Of a DNA stretch of 64,000 nt, positions 1 to 11,145 are shown piece after piece. A model generated the notes under the pieces. It was not told where the DNA came from, ran no database searches, and was given only the letters and a program-made list of their open reading frames with translations. This DNA is from Acidiflorens sp963847715 (GTDB lineage: Bacteria; Acidobacteriota; Terriglobia; Terriglobales; Acidobacteriaceae): assembly GCA_963847715.1 (NCBI GenBank), contig CAWKAZ010000009.1, positions 124,001 through 188,000 of the forward strand, written 5' to 3'. The stretch's first letter is position 1; each line of letters starts with the position of its first letter. The position numbers and the translations under genes are program-made.

Positions 1-2
1 GC

Positions 3-659
3 CGCCATCTCGCGGATAACGCGCGCATCCAATATATTTCCACCGACGCGGAACGCCAGACGATCGCGGCTGTGTTCTACACCGACGATCAGGGAAAGAC
101 CACCGAATACATTTCCACGGATACGAAGCCTACGAAAGATCAATTGGACAAAGGTGAACACCGTGTGATGGATTGCGTTGACTGCCACAACCGGCCCACT
201 CACGCCTTCGACCTTCCCGAAAACGCCGTGGACAAGCAAATGTCCCTCGGGCGCATCAGTACGGAGCTTCCGTACATCCGCAAGAAGGCGGTCGAGGTGC
301 TCAAGGTCAATTATCCGGATCGCGACGTGGCGCAACATCGCATCAAGGAAGAGCTCAATACTTTCTACCGGACCAACTATCAGCAGATCTACGAAACGCG
401 ACGCACTCTGGTAGAACAAGCCGGGGACGAGGTCGCGAAAATCTATCTTCGGAACATCTTCCCGGATATGCACCTGACCTGGGGTACTCACCCAAACAAT
501 CTCGGCCACAATGATTCGCCGGGCTGCTTCCGTTGTCATGACGGTAGTCACACCAGTGCCGACGGCAAGACGATCACGAATGACTGTTCTGCTTGTCACA
601 ACCTGCTGGCGGTTGGTGAAGAAAATCCGAAGGTGCTTGCCGATGTCGGCCTGAAGTAG
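3..659 (+). CDS. NapC/NirT-like multiheme cytochrome c, C-terminal part
   Basis: The reading frame is open from base 3, so the gene starts outside the window; the GTG at 72 is internal. Three heme-binding CXXCH motifs are visible (CVDCH, CFRCH, CSACH), along with a THPNN segment and a charged helical stretch between hemes. The layout resembles the C-terminal part of NapC/NirT-type quinol-oxidising cytochromes, possibly of the ImcH kind known from Geobacter. The missing N-terminus would carry the membrane anchor and more hemes. It lies 19 bases before the 19-heme cytochrome gene and is probably in one operon with it. The family call is moderate because only about 218 residues are visible. Confidence 0.75.
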   Translation, partial: RHLADNARIQYISTDAERQTIAAVFYTDDQGKTTEYISTDTKPTKDQLDKGEHRVMDCVDCHNRPTHAFDLPENAVDKQMSLGRISTELPYIRKKAVEVLKVNYPDRDVAQHRIKEELNTFYRTNYQQIYETRRTLVEQAGDEVAKIYLRNIFPDMHLTWGTHPNNLGHNDSPGCFRCHDGSHTSADGKTITNDCSACHNLLAVGEENPKVLADVGLK

Positions 660-678
660 AAGCTGACGAGAGTTTGAC

Positions 679-2739
679 ATGACTGTAACGAGCAATTCGC
701 GGAGGAAACGGCGAGCTAACCTTGGAATTGTTGTAGCTGCTGTTCTAGCGATTGTTGTTTCCCTTCGGCTCTCGGAATATACGGTGCGTGCCGCCGACGC
801 GCCGGGTTCAGAATGTCTAGCCTGTCACGGCGACAAGAGTTCCGCACCTACGCGAGAAGGCAGCAAGGTTCCACTTTTTGTAGACGGCAAGAAGTTCGCT
901 AGTTCCGTTCACGCCAGCTTTGGGTGCACCGGCTGCCACGCCGATCTGGAAGGGAAAGACTTTCCGCACGACAAGCCGAAGCCCGTCCAGTGCGGTACCT
1001 GCCACTCGAGCGAACAGGAACAGCACGCCCGGTCGCTTCACGGAAAAGCGATCGCGCGTGGCGACACGCTTGCGCCCCATTGCGTGGACTGCCATGGCAA
1101 CCATGACATCGTTTCCGTGAAAGACGCCCGCTCGGCGGTGGCGCCGCTGAAAGTCCCGTTCGTGTGCGGCCGATGCCACAGCGAAGGGACGACCGTTTCC
1201 CGCAATCGTCAGATTCCACAGGATCACATCCTGGAGAATTACTCCGAGAGCATTCACGGCGAGGCGTTACTAAAAAAGGGACTTTCGGTAGCGCCCAACT
1301 GCGCCAGCTGCCATACTCCGCACCTGATCCTGCCGCATACCGACCCGGCCTCGTCGATCAATCGCAAGAACATTGCCGCGACCTGCACGAAATGCCATTC
1401 GCAGATTGAACAGGTCCACCGGAAGACAATTCGTGGCGAACTCTGGGAAAAGCAAGCAAACGTTCTACCCGCGTGCCCCGACTGCCATCAGCCGCACAAG
1501 ATCAGGAACGTCTTCTATGCGCAAGGTGTGGCCGATAAGGACTGCATGCGTTGCCACGCCGACGAGAAACTGCGTCGCGCGCGCGACGGGAAATCCATGT
1601 ACGTCAACGCAACCGAGGTGAACCATTCGCGGCACAGCGAAGAGCCAGGCAGGCTGCGCAACGTTGCCTGCAGCCAGTGCCACTCGGAAGTGAATCCCTC
1701 GCACGCTCGCCCCTGCGATGCGATCACCAAGGGCGTGGACTGCTCCGCCTGCCACGACGAAATCGGCAAGATGTACGCGACCAGCATCCACGGACAGCTG
1801 AATGGCAAGAACGATCCGAATGCGCCGACCTGCAAAGAATGCCACGGTACGCACGGCATCCTGGGCAAACAGGACCCACAGTCATCGACCTTTGCGATGA
1901 ATGTCCCTGTACTTTGCGCGCGGTGCCACCGCGAGGGTCAGAAAGCCGCGGTGCGCTATACGGGCACGCAGCACGAAATTATCAGCAACTACACAGAGAG
2001 CATTCACGGAACGCTGCTGAAGAACGGGCTGACGGTGACGGCAACCTGCACCAGTTGCCACACGGCTCACCAGATACTACCGCGGACCGATCCGGCTTCG
2101 AGCGTCAACGCGAACAACGTGCCGACCACGTGCGGTAGGTGCCACCACGGAATCGAAGAGCAGTTCGAGAACAGCGTCCATTCGAAGCGGATCAGCGGAT
2201 ACAGCAAGCCGCTTCCGGTTTGCAACGATTGCCACACCGCGCACTCCATCCATCGCACGGATGAGAACAGTTTCCGGCTGAACGTGATGGCCACATGCGG
2301 GCGCTGTCACGAGCAGATTGCCGAAACTTATTTTGAAACCTATCACGGAAAAGTCTCAAAGCTCGGATACACGAAGGCAGCGAAGTGCTACGACTGCCAT
2401 GGAGCGCACGACATACTGCCGGTGACCGATCCGCGGTCTCACTTGAGCCGGGCCAACGTCGCGGCGACTTGCCAGAAGTGCCATGCGGGCGCAACCCGGC
2501 GCTTCGCGGGCTATCTAACACATGCTACGCACCATGACCCGAAGAAATATCCGTTCCTGTTCTACACCTTCTGGGGTATGACCGCTCTTCTCCTGGGAAC
2601 CTTCGTGATCGGTGGTCTGCATACGCTGCTTTGGCTGCCCCGGGCTTTCCAGATGCGCCGGGAGTTGCGCGAAGCCGAGGAAGCAGAACGCGCCGCGCTT
2701 CATAAAACGCCGGCCGAGAAAGAGAGCCCCGATGCCTAA
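679..2739 (+). CDS. 19-heme membrane-anchored cytochrome c
   Basis: This 686-residue protein has 19 CXXCH motifs between about residues 46 and 610. It has an N-terminal signal/anchor helix (about 15-37) and a second hydrophobic helix near 615-645, followed by a charged tail. The heme region should therefore sit in the periplasm, tethered to the inner membrane. A module with an S-x-HG element, CxxCH, ILP-x-TDP and a second TCxxCH occurs three times, which suggests internal duplication. The ATG follows a GAGAG ribosome site. Its stop overlaps the start of the cytochrome b gene by 8 bases, so the two products probably form one quinol-oxidising complex, like CbcA/CbcB pairs in Geobacter (inference). 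Confidence 0.9.
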   Translation: MTVTSNSRRKRRANLGIVVAAVLAIVVSLRLSEYTVRAADAPGSECLACHGDKSSAPTREGSKVPLFVDGKKFASSVHASFGCTGCHADLEGKDFPHDKPKPVQCGTCHSSEQEQHARSLHGKAIARGDTLAPHCVDCHGNHDIVSVKDARSAVAPLKVPFVCGRCHSEGTTVSRNRQIPQDHILENYSESIHGEALLKKGLSVAPNCASCHTPHLILPHTDPASSINRKNIAATCTKCHSQIEQVHRKTIRGELWEKQANVLPACPDCHQPHKIRNVFYAQGVADKDCMRCHADEKLRRARDGKSMYVNATEVNHSRHSEEPGRLRNVACSQCHSEVNPSHARPCDAITKGVDCSACHDEIGKMYATSIHGQLNGKNDPNAPTCKECHGTHGILGKQDPQSSTFAMNVPVLCARCHREGQKAAVRYTGTQHEIISNYTESIHGTLLKNGLTVTATCTSCHTAHQILPRTDPASSVNANNVPTTCGRCHHGIEEQFENSVHSKRISGYSKPLPVCNDCHTAHSIHRTDENSFRLNVMATCGRCHEQIAETYFETYHGKVSKLGYTKAAKCYDCHGAHDILPVTDPRSHLSRANVAATCQKCHAGATRRFAGYLTHATHHDPKKYPFLFYTFWGMTALLLGTFVIGGLHTLLWLPRAFQMRRELREAEEAERAALHKTPAEKESPDA

Positions 2740-3625
2740 GGGTGAAGTCTTGGAAAGGCCGCCAGCACTGAGCGCACCGGTCCTCAACCGGGAAGTGGCC
2801 GAGCGCCAGTTTGTCCGTTTCAGCCGGCTGCAGCGGACCCTCCACATCTGCATGATCGTGAGCTTCATGAGCCTGGCACTGACCGGGCTGACGCTGAAAT
2901 TTTCGTATACGAGATGGGCGTCGGTGCTTTCGCATCTGCTCGGTGGATTCGAGAACGCAGGCTTCATCCACCGCAGTGCCGCCGTCGTGATGTTTGGAGT
3001 CTTTGTTACGCACCTGGTGGACCTGTACAAACTGAAGAAAAGGGAACACAGTTCGTGGTTCTCGTTGATCCTCGGAGCGGGCAGTATGGTGCCCAACGGC
3101 CAGGATCTGGCTGAACTCATCGCCACCTTGAAATGGTTTGTAGGTCGCGGCAAGCGTCCTGCCTATGGTCGTTGGACGTATTGGGAAAAATTCGACTACT
3201 TCGCGGTGTTCTGGGGAATCGCGGTCATCGGTTCGACCGGCCTTACCTTGTGGTTCCCGGTCTTCTTTACACGGTTCATACCGGGATCGTTCCTCAACGT
3301 CGCGACCATCATTCACAGCGACGAGGCATTGCTCGCTACCGGATTCATCTTCACCGTGCATTTCTTCAATACTCACCTCAGGCCCGAGAAATTTCCCATG
3401 GACATTACCGTGTTTACTGGGCGCATGCCGCTGGAAGAGCTGAAGAGAGACAAGCCCCGGGAATACGAAGCGCTGGTTGCCAGTGGCCGGCTGGAAGAAA
3501 AAATGGAGGAGGCTTATCAGCCGATCGTTACCCGTACGATCCGAGCCTTCGCCTGGGCTGCGCTCGCGGTGGGATTCAGCATTGTGTTGTGGATTATTTA
3601 CGCAGTCCTGTTTGCATATCGATAG
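2732..3625 (+). CDS. Cytochrome b (formate dehydrogenase gamma/HydC-like)
   Basis: This 297-residue integral membrane protein has about four to five hydrophobic helices. Histidines suited to b-type hemes lie at RTLHICM, GFIHRSA, VTHLVDLY, IIHSDEA and TVHFFNTH. The ATG at 2732 is chosen because it overlaps the end of the 19-heme gene and follows AGAGAG; the frame is open upstream but only in the shadow of that gene. The family takes electrons from or gives electrons to the quinone pool. The overlap predicts that it is the membrane partner of the 19-heme cytochrome. It closely parallels the C-terminal domain of the next gene. Confidence 0.88.
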   Translation: MPKGEVLERPPALSAPVLNREVAERQFVRFSRLQRTLHICMIVSFMSLALTGLTLKFSYTRWASVLSHLLGGFENAGFIHRSAAVVMFGVFVTHLVDLYKLKKREHSSWFSLILGAGSMVPNGQDLAELIATLKWFVGRGKRPAYGRWTYWEKFDYFAVFWGIAVIGSTGLTLWFPVFFTRFIPGSFLNVATIIHSDEALLATGFIFTVHFFNTHLRPEKFPMDITVFTGRMPLEELKRDKPREYEALVASGRLEEKMEEAYQPIVTRTIRAFAWAALAVGFSIVLWIIYAVLFAYR

Positions 3626-3656
3626 ATACAGTCCTCATGGATATCGGAGAATTGAA

Positions 3657-5783
3657 GTGCGGAAAAGGGTGGAGATACTTGCGAGTCGACTTGTTTTCAT
3701 TTGCCTCACATTAACTTTGACCGCGGGGGCGAAACCGCCTGCGGAAACGCCCGCTGCGGACCAGGAATGTCTGGCCTGTCACGGCGAAGCTGGAATGAAG
3801 TCCAGCGCGGGTAAGAGCATTTCGATTAACCCGGCCAAGCACGCTTCCAGTGCCCACTCCATTCTCAGTTGCAAAGATTGCCATACCGATATCAAAGAGT
3901 TTCCCCACCCATCAAAAGTCGCCAAGCCGCAATGTTCGACCTGTCACGCGGATGAGGCCAAGGCTTTCCCCTCCAGCGCGCACTCCATCCTCGGCGAAAA
4001 TTCGTGTGCCTCCTGCCACGGTAGCGTGCACGAACTTACCACGGCGGAGAAACTGATTCCCGGCAAATGCGTCGAGTGCCACGCGGACGAAGTGAAAGCC
4101 CTGGAATCGAGCATCCACGGCCAAGCGGCCAAGAAAGGTGATCCGGACGCTCCCAAGTGCATTTCCTGCCACGGCAGCATTCATGGAATCAAGGCCGGAA
4201 GCGAAACTGACTCGGCAGTAGACCACAAGAATATTCCCGATACATGTGCCAAGTGCCATAGCGATCCAGGATTCCTATCGCGGCACAAAATTCCGGTCGC
4301 GCATCCGGTCGATTCCTACAAACAGAGCGTTCACGGACGTGCGGTGTTGGCCGGCAAGAACGCAGCCACCTGCTCCAGTTGCCATGGCAGTCACGACATC
4401 TATCCCGCCACCGATACACGATCCAAGGTGAATCACTGGAACGTCCCAGCCACTTGTGCGCAGTGCCACACGGAAATAGCTCGCCAGTTCAACGAGAGCG
4501 TTCACGGCGCGGCGGTAAAGGCGGGCGTTCGTGATGCTCCCGTGTGCGTGGATTGTCACGGCGAGCACTTGATCATGGACCCGAAGAGCGCGGCCTCGCC
4601 GCTGAACGCCCGCAACGTATCCGAAGAAACCTGCGGACGTTGCCATGGCGATCCTCGACTGGCGCTACGCAACGACCTGCCCGCCGATCGTCTGCCTTCC
4701 TACGCGGGCAGCTATCACGGGCTCGCTCTGCAGGAAGGCAAAGTCACCGCGGCTAACTGCGCTTCGTGCCACGGAGTGCACTCCATTCTCCGTTCCAGCG
4801 ATCCCCGTTCGACCGTGAACGTAGCCAATCTGCCGAAGACCTGCGGTCAATGTCATCAGGGCGTCACGGATTCCAAATTCAGCATTGGCCCCGTACACGT
4901 AATGACCGATGCCGGGCCGAATCATCCGGTCGTGAAGTGGATCCGCTGGACATACCTGGTCCTGATTCCGGCCACGCTCGGCTTCATGCTGCTACACAAT
5001 CTGATCGACTTTCTAGCGAAGCTGATTCGACGGCGTCCGCGGATCGAATCCGGCGATACGGTGTTGCGCATGAACCTGTGGTTCCGCATCGCGCATTGGG
5101 GAATCATGGCGAGCTTCCCGACGCTGGTGTTCACTGGATTTGCGTTGAAGTATCCGGATGCCTGGTGGGCGAAGCCGCTTCTGCTGTGGGAATCGGGGAT
5201 CGGCGTGCGCGGAGGATTGCACCGCACCGCCGCCATCGTGATGATCGCTGCAACGGTCTTCCATGTTGTGCATCTCGCGTTGAAGAAGCGTGACCGCGCG
5301 TTCATCTGGGCCATGATCCCCACGATCACGGATGCGACTGACATGCTGCATGTCTTCCGCTACAACCTCGGTCTCACCAACGAAGAACCGAAGTTCGCGA
5401 AATTCAACTACGCGGAAAAGATGGAATACTGGGCCTTCATGTGGGGAACCCTCGTCATGGGCGTCTCCGGCTTCATGCTGTGGTTCAATAATTTCACGCT
5501 GCGCCACTTTCCGAAGTGGGTGACCGATGCAGCAACGGCTGTGCACTGGTATGAGGCGCTGCTGGCGACGTTCGCCATCATTATTTGGCACTTCTATCTG
5601 GTGATCTTCGATCCGATGGTCTATCCGATGGATACTGCATGGGTGAATGGCAAGATTCCCGCTGATCACTACCGGCATTCGCGTCCGGAATATTTCCGCA
5701 TGCTGGAACGAGCGGGCCTGGTAGAAACAGCGAGTGACCCAGACGACCACGATGACGAAAACGGGAAGGGAAGCGGCCACTGA
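3657..5783 (+). CDS. 13-heme cytochrome c fused to cytochrome b (CbcL-like)
   Basis: This 708-residue protein begins with a signal peptide (hydrophobic core FICLTLTLTAG). It then has 13 CXXCH motifs to about residue 400, followed by a four-helix cytochrome b domain with histidines at RIAHWG, GLHRTA, FHVVHLA, AVHWYE and IWHFYL. The same c-b fusion plan is known from CbcL of Geobacter sulfurreducens, an inner-membrane quinol dehydrogenase used for low-potential extracellular acceptors; CbcL has fewer c hemes. The GTG at 3657 is chosen because GGAGA lies six bases upstream and the signal peptide starts there. It follows the b-type gene by 31 bases, so the whole left cluster may be one operon. 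The substrate assignment is inference. Confidence 0.88.
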   Translation: MRKRVEILASRLVFICLTLTLTAGAKPPAETPAADQECLACHGEAGMKSSAGKSISINPAKHASSAHSILSCKDCHTDIKEFPHPSKVAKPQCSTCHADEAKAFPSSAHSILGENSCASCHGSVHELTTAEKLIPGKCVECHADEVKALESSIHGQAAKKGDPDAPKCISCHGSIHGIKAGSETDSAVDHKNIPDTCAKCHSDPGFLSRHKIPVAHPVDSYKQSVHGRAVLAGKNAATCSSCHGSHDIYPATDTRSKVNHWNVPATCAQCHTEIARQFNESVHGAAVKAGVRDAPVCVDCHGEHLIMDPKSAASPLNARNVSEETCGRCHGDPRLALRNDLPADRLPSYAGSYHGLALQEGKVTAANCASCHGVHSILRSSDPRSTVNVANLPKTCGQCHQGVTDSKFSIGPVHVMTDAGPNHPVVKWIRWTYLVLIPATLGFMLLHNLIDFLAKLIRRRPRIESGDTVLRMNLWFRIAHWGIMASFPTLVFTGFALKYPDAWWAKPLLLWESGIGVRGGLHRTAAIVMIAATVFHVVHLALKKRDRAFIWAMIPTITDATDMLHVFRYNLGLTNEEPKFAKFNYAEKMEYWAFMWGTLVMGVSGFMLWFNNFTLRHFPKWVTDAATAVHWYEALLATFAIIIWHFYLVIFDPMVYPMDTAWVNGKIPADHYRHSRPEYFRMLERAGLVETASDPDDHDDENGKGSGH

Positions 5784-5828
5784 GCCTGGCCAACGAGGAA
5801 GAGCACGAAGGCCTGAAAAGAATTAGCC

Positions 5829-5860
5829 AAAAAACCGGGCCGGCGGAGGTTGACCGGCCC
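5829..5860 (-). terminator. Rho-independent terminator of the Crp/Fnr gene
   Basis: Read on the minus strand, a GGGCCGG/CCGGCCC stem with a ten-base loop is followed by GG and six Ts. It lies 30 bases after the stop of the Crp/Fnr gene. There is no T run on the plus strand, so it serves the minus-strand gene mainly, although the stem could also mark the end of the cytochrome operon. Confidence 0.8.
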
Positions 5861-5889
5861 AGACAAGTGGCTCGCAAGTTCGATTCTTA

Positions 5890-6591
5890 TTACGCGGTGA
5901 TGAGCGACTCCAGTGCAACCCGGCTCGGAATGAAAATCGTGGATCCCGTCTGCTGAATCAGATGCTGTTTCTTGAAGCCAGCCAACAGGCGGCTGACGGT
6001 TTCTCGCGATGACCCGATCATCTGCCCGATTTCTTCATGTGTGAGTGCCATCTTCACCTGGCTGGGGTTCTTCGACTTGGTGTTCTGATCCAGCCATCCC
6101 ACCAGCAGGCGCGCCAGCTTTTCGCTGGCAGAATCGGAAAGAATAAGGTCACGGATTTCGCGGCAGGTCGAAGCATAGTCGGCGCTGATGTGCTGCGTCA
6201 CCCATAATGCGATCTCGCCGTGTTGGCGCATCAGTCGGAGCAGATCGCTGTGCCGCAGGAAGCTGATCTCGGACGGTTCCTGCGTCTCGGCTGTCGCTTC
6301 ATAAGGACGGCCGGAAACGCATGCGGCCACACCCAACGGGCATCCCACATCGACGATGCGCAGAATCAGAGTGCGGCCATCACTGCCGCAGATCGACAGC
6401 TTCACACGGCCACGCCGCACAATGAACACGCCGCGCGGAGCCTGTGCTTCCGCAAACAAAACTGCTCCCGTAGGGTAGGTCGTAGTCAGCGCGGCCTGTT
6501 CGAGTGCCTCGACTGCGGCTGGGGGAAGATCGCCGAAAGTCCTATCGACCGGTGCCAGTTTCGGGGGATTGTTGACGATGTGCGTGGCCAT
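5890..6591 (-). CDS. Crp/Fnr-family transcription regulator
   Basis: This 233-residue protein has an N-terminal cyclic-nucleotide-binding-type fold (about 25-140), a long dimer helix and a C-terminal winged helix. The recognition helix contains SSRETVSR; Arg, Glu and the last Arg match the residues with which Crp reads TGTGA. The N-terminus lacks the four-cysteine iron-sulfur cluster of FNR. The phosphate-binding signature of cAMP-binding Crp (RSxA) is also not visible, so the signal is unknown. The ATG has GGAGG eight bases upstream. A TGTGA-N6-TCAC site lies upstream of the gene, and similar sites precede several other genes in this window, so it is a likely regulator of the respiratory genes. 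Confidence 0.9.
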   Translation of the reverse strand: MATHIVNNPPKLAPVDRTFGDLPPAAVEALEQAALTTTYPTGAVLFAEAQAPRGVFIVRRGRVKLSICGSDGRTLILRIVDVGCPLGVAACVSGRPYEATAETQEPSEISFLRHSDLLRLMRQHGEIALWVTQHISADYASTCREIRDLILSDSASEKLARLLVGWLDQNTKSKNPSQVKMALTHEEIGQMIGSSRETVSRLLAGFKKQHLIQQTGSTIFIPSRVALESLITA

Positions 6592-6776
6592 TGTTGTTGC
6601 CTCCGTTCACTTGTACTTTGGCAACTGCTTGGCCATTTGCTTTGACGATCCGGAACGTCGTGGCTCTTAGATGTAACTCTAACAAACCATGATGGTTGCC
6701 GACGGTTTTAGCGGCGACCAGCCAGCCGCCCGGTCTGCGGAGATCCTTCTGAACTGCGTCCTTTCCCACAGCGATG

Positions 6777-6792
6777 TGTGATCCCCATCACT
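6777..6792. promoter_or_regulatory. Crp/Fnr-type binding site upstream of the regulator gene
   Basis: TGTGA-TCCCCA-TCACT matches the Crp consensus TGTGA-N6-TCACA in nine of ten fixed positions. It lies about 185 bases before the ATG of the Crp/Fnr gene, which suggests autoregulation. The promoter itself was not recognised. Confidence 0.5.
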
Positions 6793-6839
6793 GCCACTCT
6801 GGTTATGTGACCAAAGTGTAGGCCCAAAAAACCGGCGTT

Positions 6840-8864
<2,025 letters not shown>

Positions 8865-8918
8865 GTTTCTTGTACAGCGCTCAACCGAAAGGGGTTCTAG
8901 TAGATATGGGAACGTGTT

Positions 8919-8934
8919 CGTGATCTAGATCACA
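8919..8934. promoter_or_regulatory. Crp/Fnr-type binding site between divergent genes
   Basis: CGTGA-TCTAGA-TCACA contains a perfect 14-base palindrome (GTGATCTAGATCAC) of the Crp type. It lies between the hybrid kinase gene (minus) and the YwiC-like gene (plus). Which promoter it controls cannot be read from the sequence. Confidence 0.65.
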
Positions 8935-9012
8935 ATGCGAAGTGAGAATTGTCACCGCCACTTGAGTTCTTATCTGCAAACCTTGTTTAAGAAGGGACTT
9001 AGGCCTACGCAC

Positions 9013-9909
9013 ATGTGTCCGCGACTGTTGGCAGTGCATCCAGAAACCCGATTGATCAAGCTTCCACCCGCACTGACGGCCCAGCAAAAGGAGCGCCGCC
9101 GCGCGCTCGTCGTACCCCGCGAACATGGAGCCTGGGGAATGCTGTTGGTTCCTCTGATCACGGGAGCGGCGGTCGGCCTGGAATCTGGTGGAAGCGCATC
9201 TCCGGTTCTGCTCCTGACGACGGCAGTTCTGGCTTTGTTCTGGCTACGCACGCCCGCAGAAAGCTGGCTGGGTACCGGGGTCGTTCGGGCGCAGACACCG
9301 GCTGAGCGGGCGCTTGCAGCCCGGTTCATTCTGCTCCTGGCGACAGTCGCCGCAGTCAGCCTTAGCTTACTTTTCTGGCAAGGCAGGAACCTCGAACTGT
9401 TAGGACTGGGAATTGTCGCGGGGGTGGCTTTTACGGCACAGATTTTCCTCAAGAAGCTGGGACGATCCACCCGGATGGTGGCAGAACTGGTCGGTGCAGT
9501 CGCACTGACCGTAACTGCGCCTGCCGCATATTTTGTAGCGACTGGACGTCTCGATGCTAAAGCATGGGCGTTGTGGTTAGTGAACTGGTTGTTCGCCGCC
9601 AATCAAATTCATTTCGTGTGGCTGACAATCCGTGGCGCGCGCGCTTCGGGTTGGGCAGAGAAGGTCGCGGCCGGCTGGAGTTTTCTCATCGGGCAGTTCC
9701 TGCTTATAGGAATCGTGGTTCTCGCCTTTTATTTTCGCTGGCTTCCGGCATTAACCTTGATTGCATTCGCGCCGATCCTTTTTCGCGGGACGGTTTGGTT
9801 CGGGAAAAAGCCTGCACCAATTGTGCTTCGTCGGATCGGCTGGACAGAAATGGTTCACGCGGTAGTTTTCGGAGTCCTCCTCATTGCCGGGTTTCATTCT
9901 TGGCGCTAA
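9013..9909 (+). CDS. YwiC-like integral membrane protein
   Basis: The 298-residue product contains the family signature PREHGAWGML near residue 40, followed by eight or nine hydrophobic helices. YwiC-like proteins are of unknown biochemical role; in Bacillus subtilis ywiC lies among anaerobic nitrate respiration genes. The ATG at 9013 is preferred to the in-frame ATG at 8935, which directly abuts the Crp-type site at 8919-8934 and would add an unlikely basic leader. The Crp-type site upstream fits regulation with the respiratory genes (inference). Confidence 0.75.
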   Translation: MCPRLLAVHPETRLIKLPPALTAQQKERRRALVVPREHGAWGMLLVPLITGAAVGLESGGSASPVLLLTTAVLALFWLRTPAESWLGTGVVRAQTPAERALAARFILLLATVAAVSLSLLFWQGRNLELLGLGIVAGVAFTAQIFLKKLGRSTRMVAELVGAVALTVTAPAAYFVATGRLDAKAWALWLVNWLFAANQIHFVWLTIRGARASGWAEKVAAGWSFLIGQFLLIGIVVLAFYFRWLPALTLIAFAPILFRGTVWFGKKPAPIVLRRIGWTEMVHAVVFGVLLIAGFHSWR

Positions 9910-9999
9910 GGAAGAACCGGTCTGAGGGGCTCAACTGGGGTTTATCTGGTTGGAACGGGAACGCGGCGTCAGGACAGGCTTGCCCACAATTCTAAGACC

Positions 10000-11022
10000 C
10001 TAAGCTCCGCTCGCGCTCGCCGCGCGCTGAAACTTTTCTTCGTACATGTTCCGGTCGGCGAGATCGAGTACTTCATCGAGCGTCTTGCCGTCGCTCCATT
10101 CGGCTCTGCCAATACTGAGGCTTATCGTAAAGTCGTCGAGACTGCTGGACTGATTCCACTCTGCGAGAGAACCGTGGATCCTGTTTACCACGGTCACTGC
10201 ACCGACCGAATTTGTATTCGACAGCGCGATCAGAAACTCATCGCCTCCATAACGAATGGCTACATCGGTGCCCCGTATCGAGCCTTTGAGCAACGTCGCG
10301 ATCTCGGTAAGAACGAAGTCTCCGGTGAGGTGGCCGAATCGAGTATTGACTTGTTTAAAGCGGTCCACATCAATCAGCAGGAAAGTTAACGGGTTGTTCA
10401 GGCGCTTGGCCTGGCCGATGAAGCGGCCAGCCAGTTCTTCGAGCGAACGCCGGTTGTAAATTTCCGTCAGCGGGTCGGTAAAGGACTGCAGGCGAATCAG
10501 TTCATTCTGCATCGCCGTCGAAATCGTCTTCTGCCGCAACCGGCGGAAGTCGATGCGGCGAGAAACGACGTAAGTATTGGCCAGAGTCAGAACAACGAGC
10601 AGGCCGCACGCTAGTTCCTTCGATACGGTAATTTCAAAATGTAGACTGCCGGACTTGAGGAAAGCGGCGGGTAACAAGACCGCGAGCAACGCGGCTCCCA
10701 CCAGCACTCCGGTGCCGGTGACGATCATCCATAATTCCCAGTCGCGCTTCTCCAGATTCCTGAGTTCCCGATTGACGTTGGCCAGAACGCTGTCGGAGTC
10801 GTGGCTGGTCAGAGCAGAATTTGCAGAGGGTTCGACCGATGCGCTTCGAAAGCGAGGTTCCCGAGTGCCTTGCAATCTCGTCTCGAGCACGCGCTTTTCC
10901 TGGAATAGGGCGACAAATTCTTCCGCATGTCCTGCGCCCCCATGCTCTGTGGACAGTTCTTCCAGACGTTGGCACACTGCGCCAAGCTTTTGTTGCAGTT
11001 CGGTCTGTCCGCCGTTCGACAT
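10000..11022 (-). CDS. Membrane-bound diguanylate cyclase (GGDEF)
   Basis: The roughly 340-residue protein has a short cytoplasmic N-terminus, two membrane helices (about 93-120 and 132-155) and a GGDEF domain (about 175-340). The active-site motif is an intact YGGDEF, and an RGTD sequence five residues before it forms the product-binding inhibitory site. It should make cyclic di-GMP and be feedback-inhibited. The ATG at 11022 is preferred to a TTG two codons upstream. No EAL domain or c-di-GMP receptor is adjacent; the next gene is a STAS protein on the same strand. Confidence 0.9.
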   Translation of the reverse strand: MSNGGQTELQQKLGAVCQRLEELSTEHGGAGHAEEFVALFQEKRVLETRLQGTREPRFRSASVEPSANSALTSHDSDSVLANVNRELRNLEKRDWELWMIVTGTGVLVGAALLAVLLPAAFLKSGSLHFEITVSKELACGLLVVLTLANTYVVSRRIDFRRLRQKTISTAMQNELIRLQSFTDPLTEIYNRRSLEELAGRFIGQAKRLNNPLTFLLIDVDRFKQVNTRFGHLTGDFVLTEIATLLKGSIRGTDVAIRYGGDEFLIALSNTNSVGAVTVVNRIHGSLAEWNQSSSLDDFTISLSIGRAEWSDGKTLDEVLDLADRNMYEEKFQRAASASGA

Positions 11023-11145
11023 AGCCAAAGTGACCCTAACGAACAGGGGGGACTGCCGTACTCCAGCAGTCTAGCTTGGAATGTCCTAATGGGAACGTGA
11101 CGATGGTAATGGGTATCCAGGGGACACGCTCTGCCCGCCCCGAGC

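Noticed and set aside
2612..2731. Longer frame (337 residues) for the cytochrome b gene starting at 2612
   Set aside because: The extra 40 residues lie wholly inside the 19-heme gene in another frame and are basic and non-hydrophobic; the ATG at 2732 overlaps the upstream stop as in coupled genes.
2515..3376. Long antisense frames across the cytochrome c and b genes
   Set aside because: They are shadows of strongly coding plus-strand genes with heme motifs and membrane helices, and have no recognisable domain or ribosome site.
8935..9012. ATG at 8935 as start of the YwiC-like gene
   Set aside because: It directly abuts the Crp-type palindrome and adds a leader not expected for the family; kept only as an alternative.
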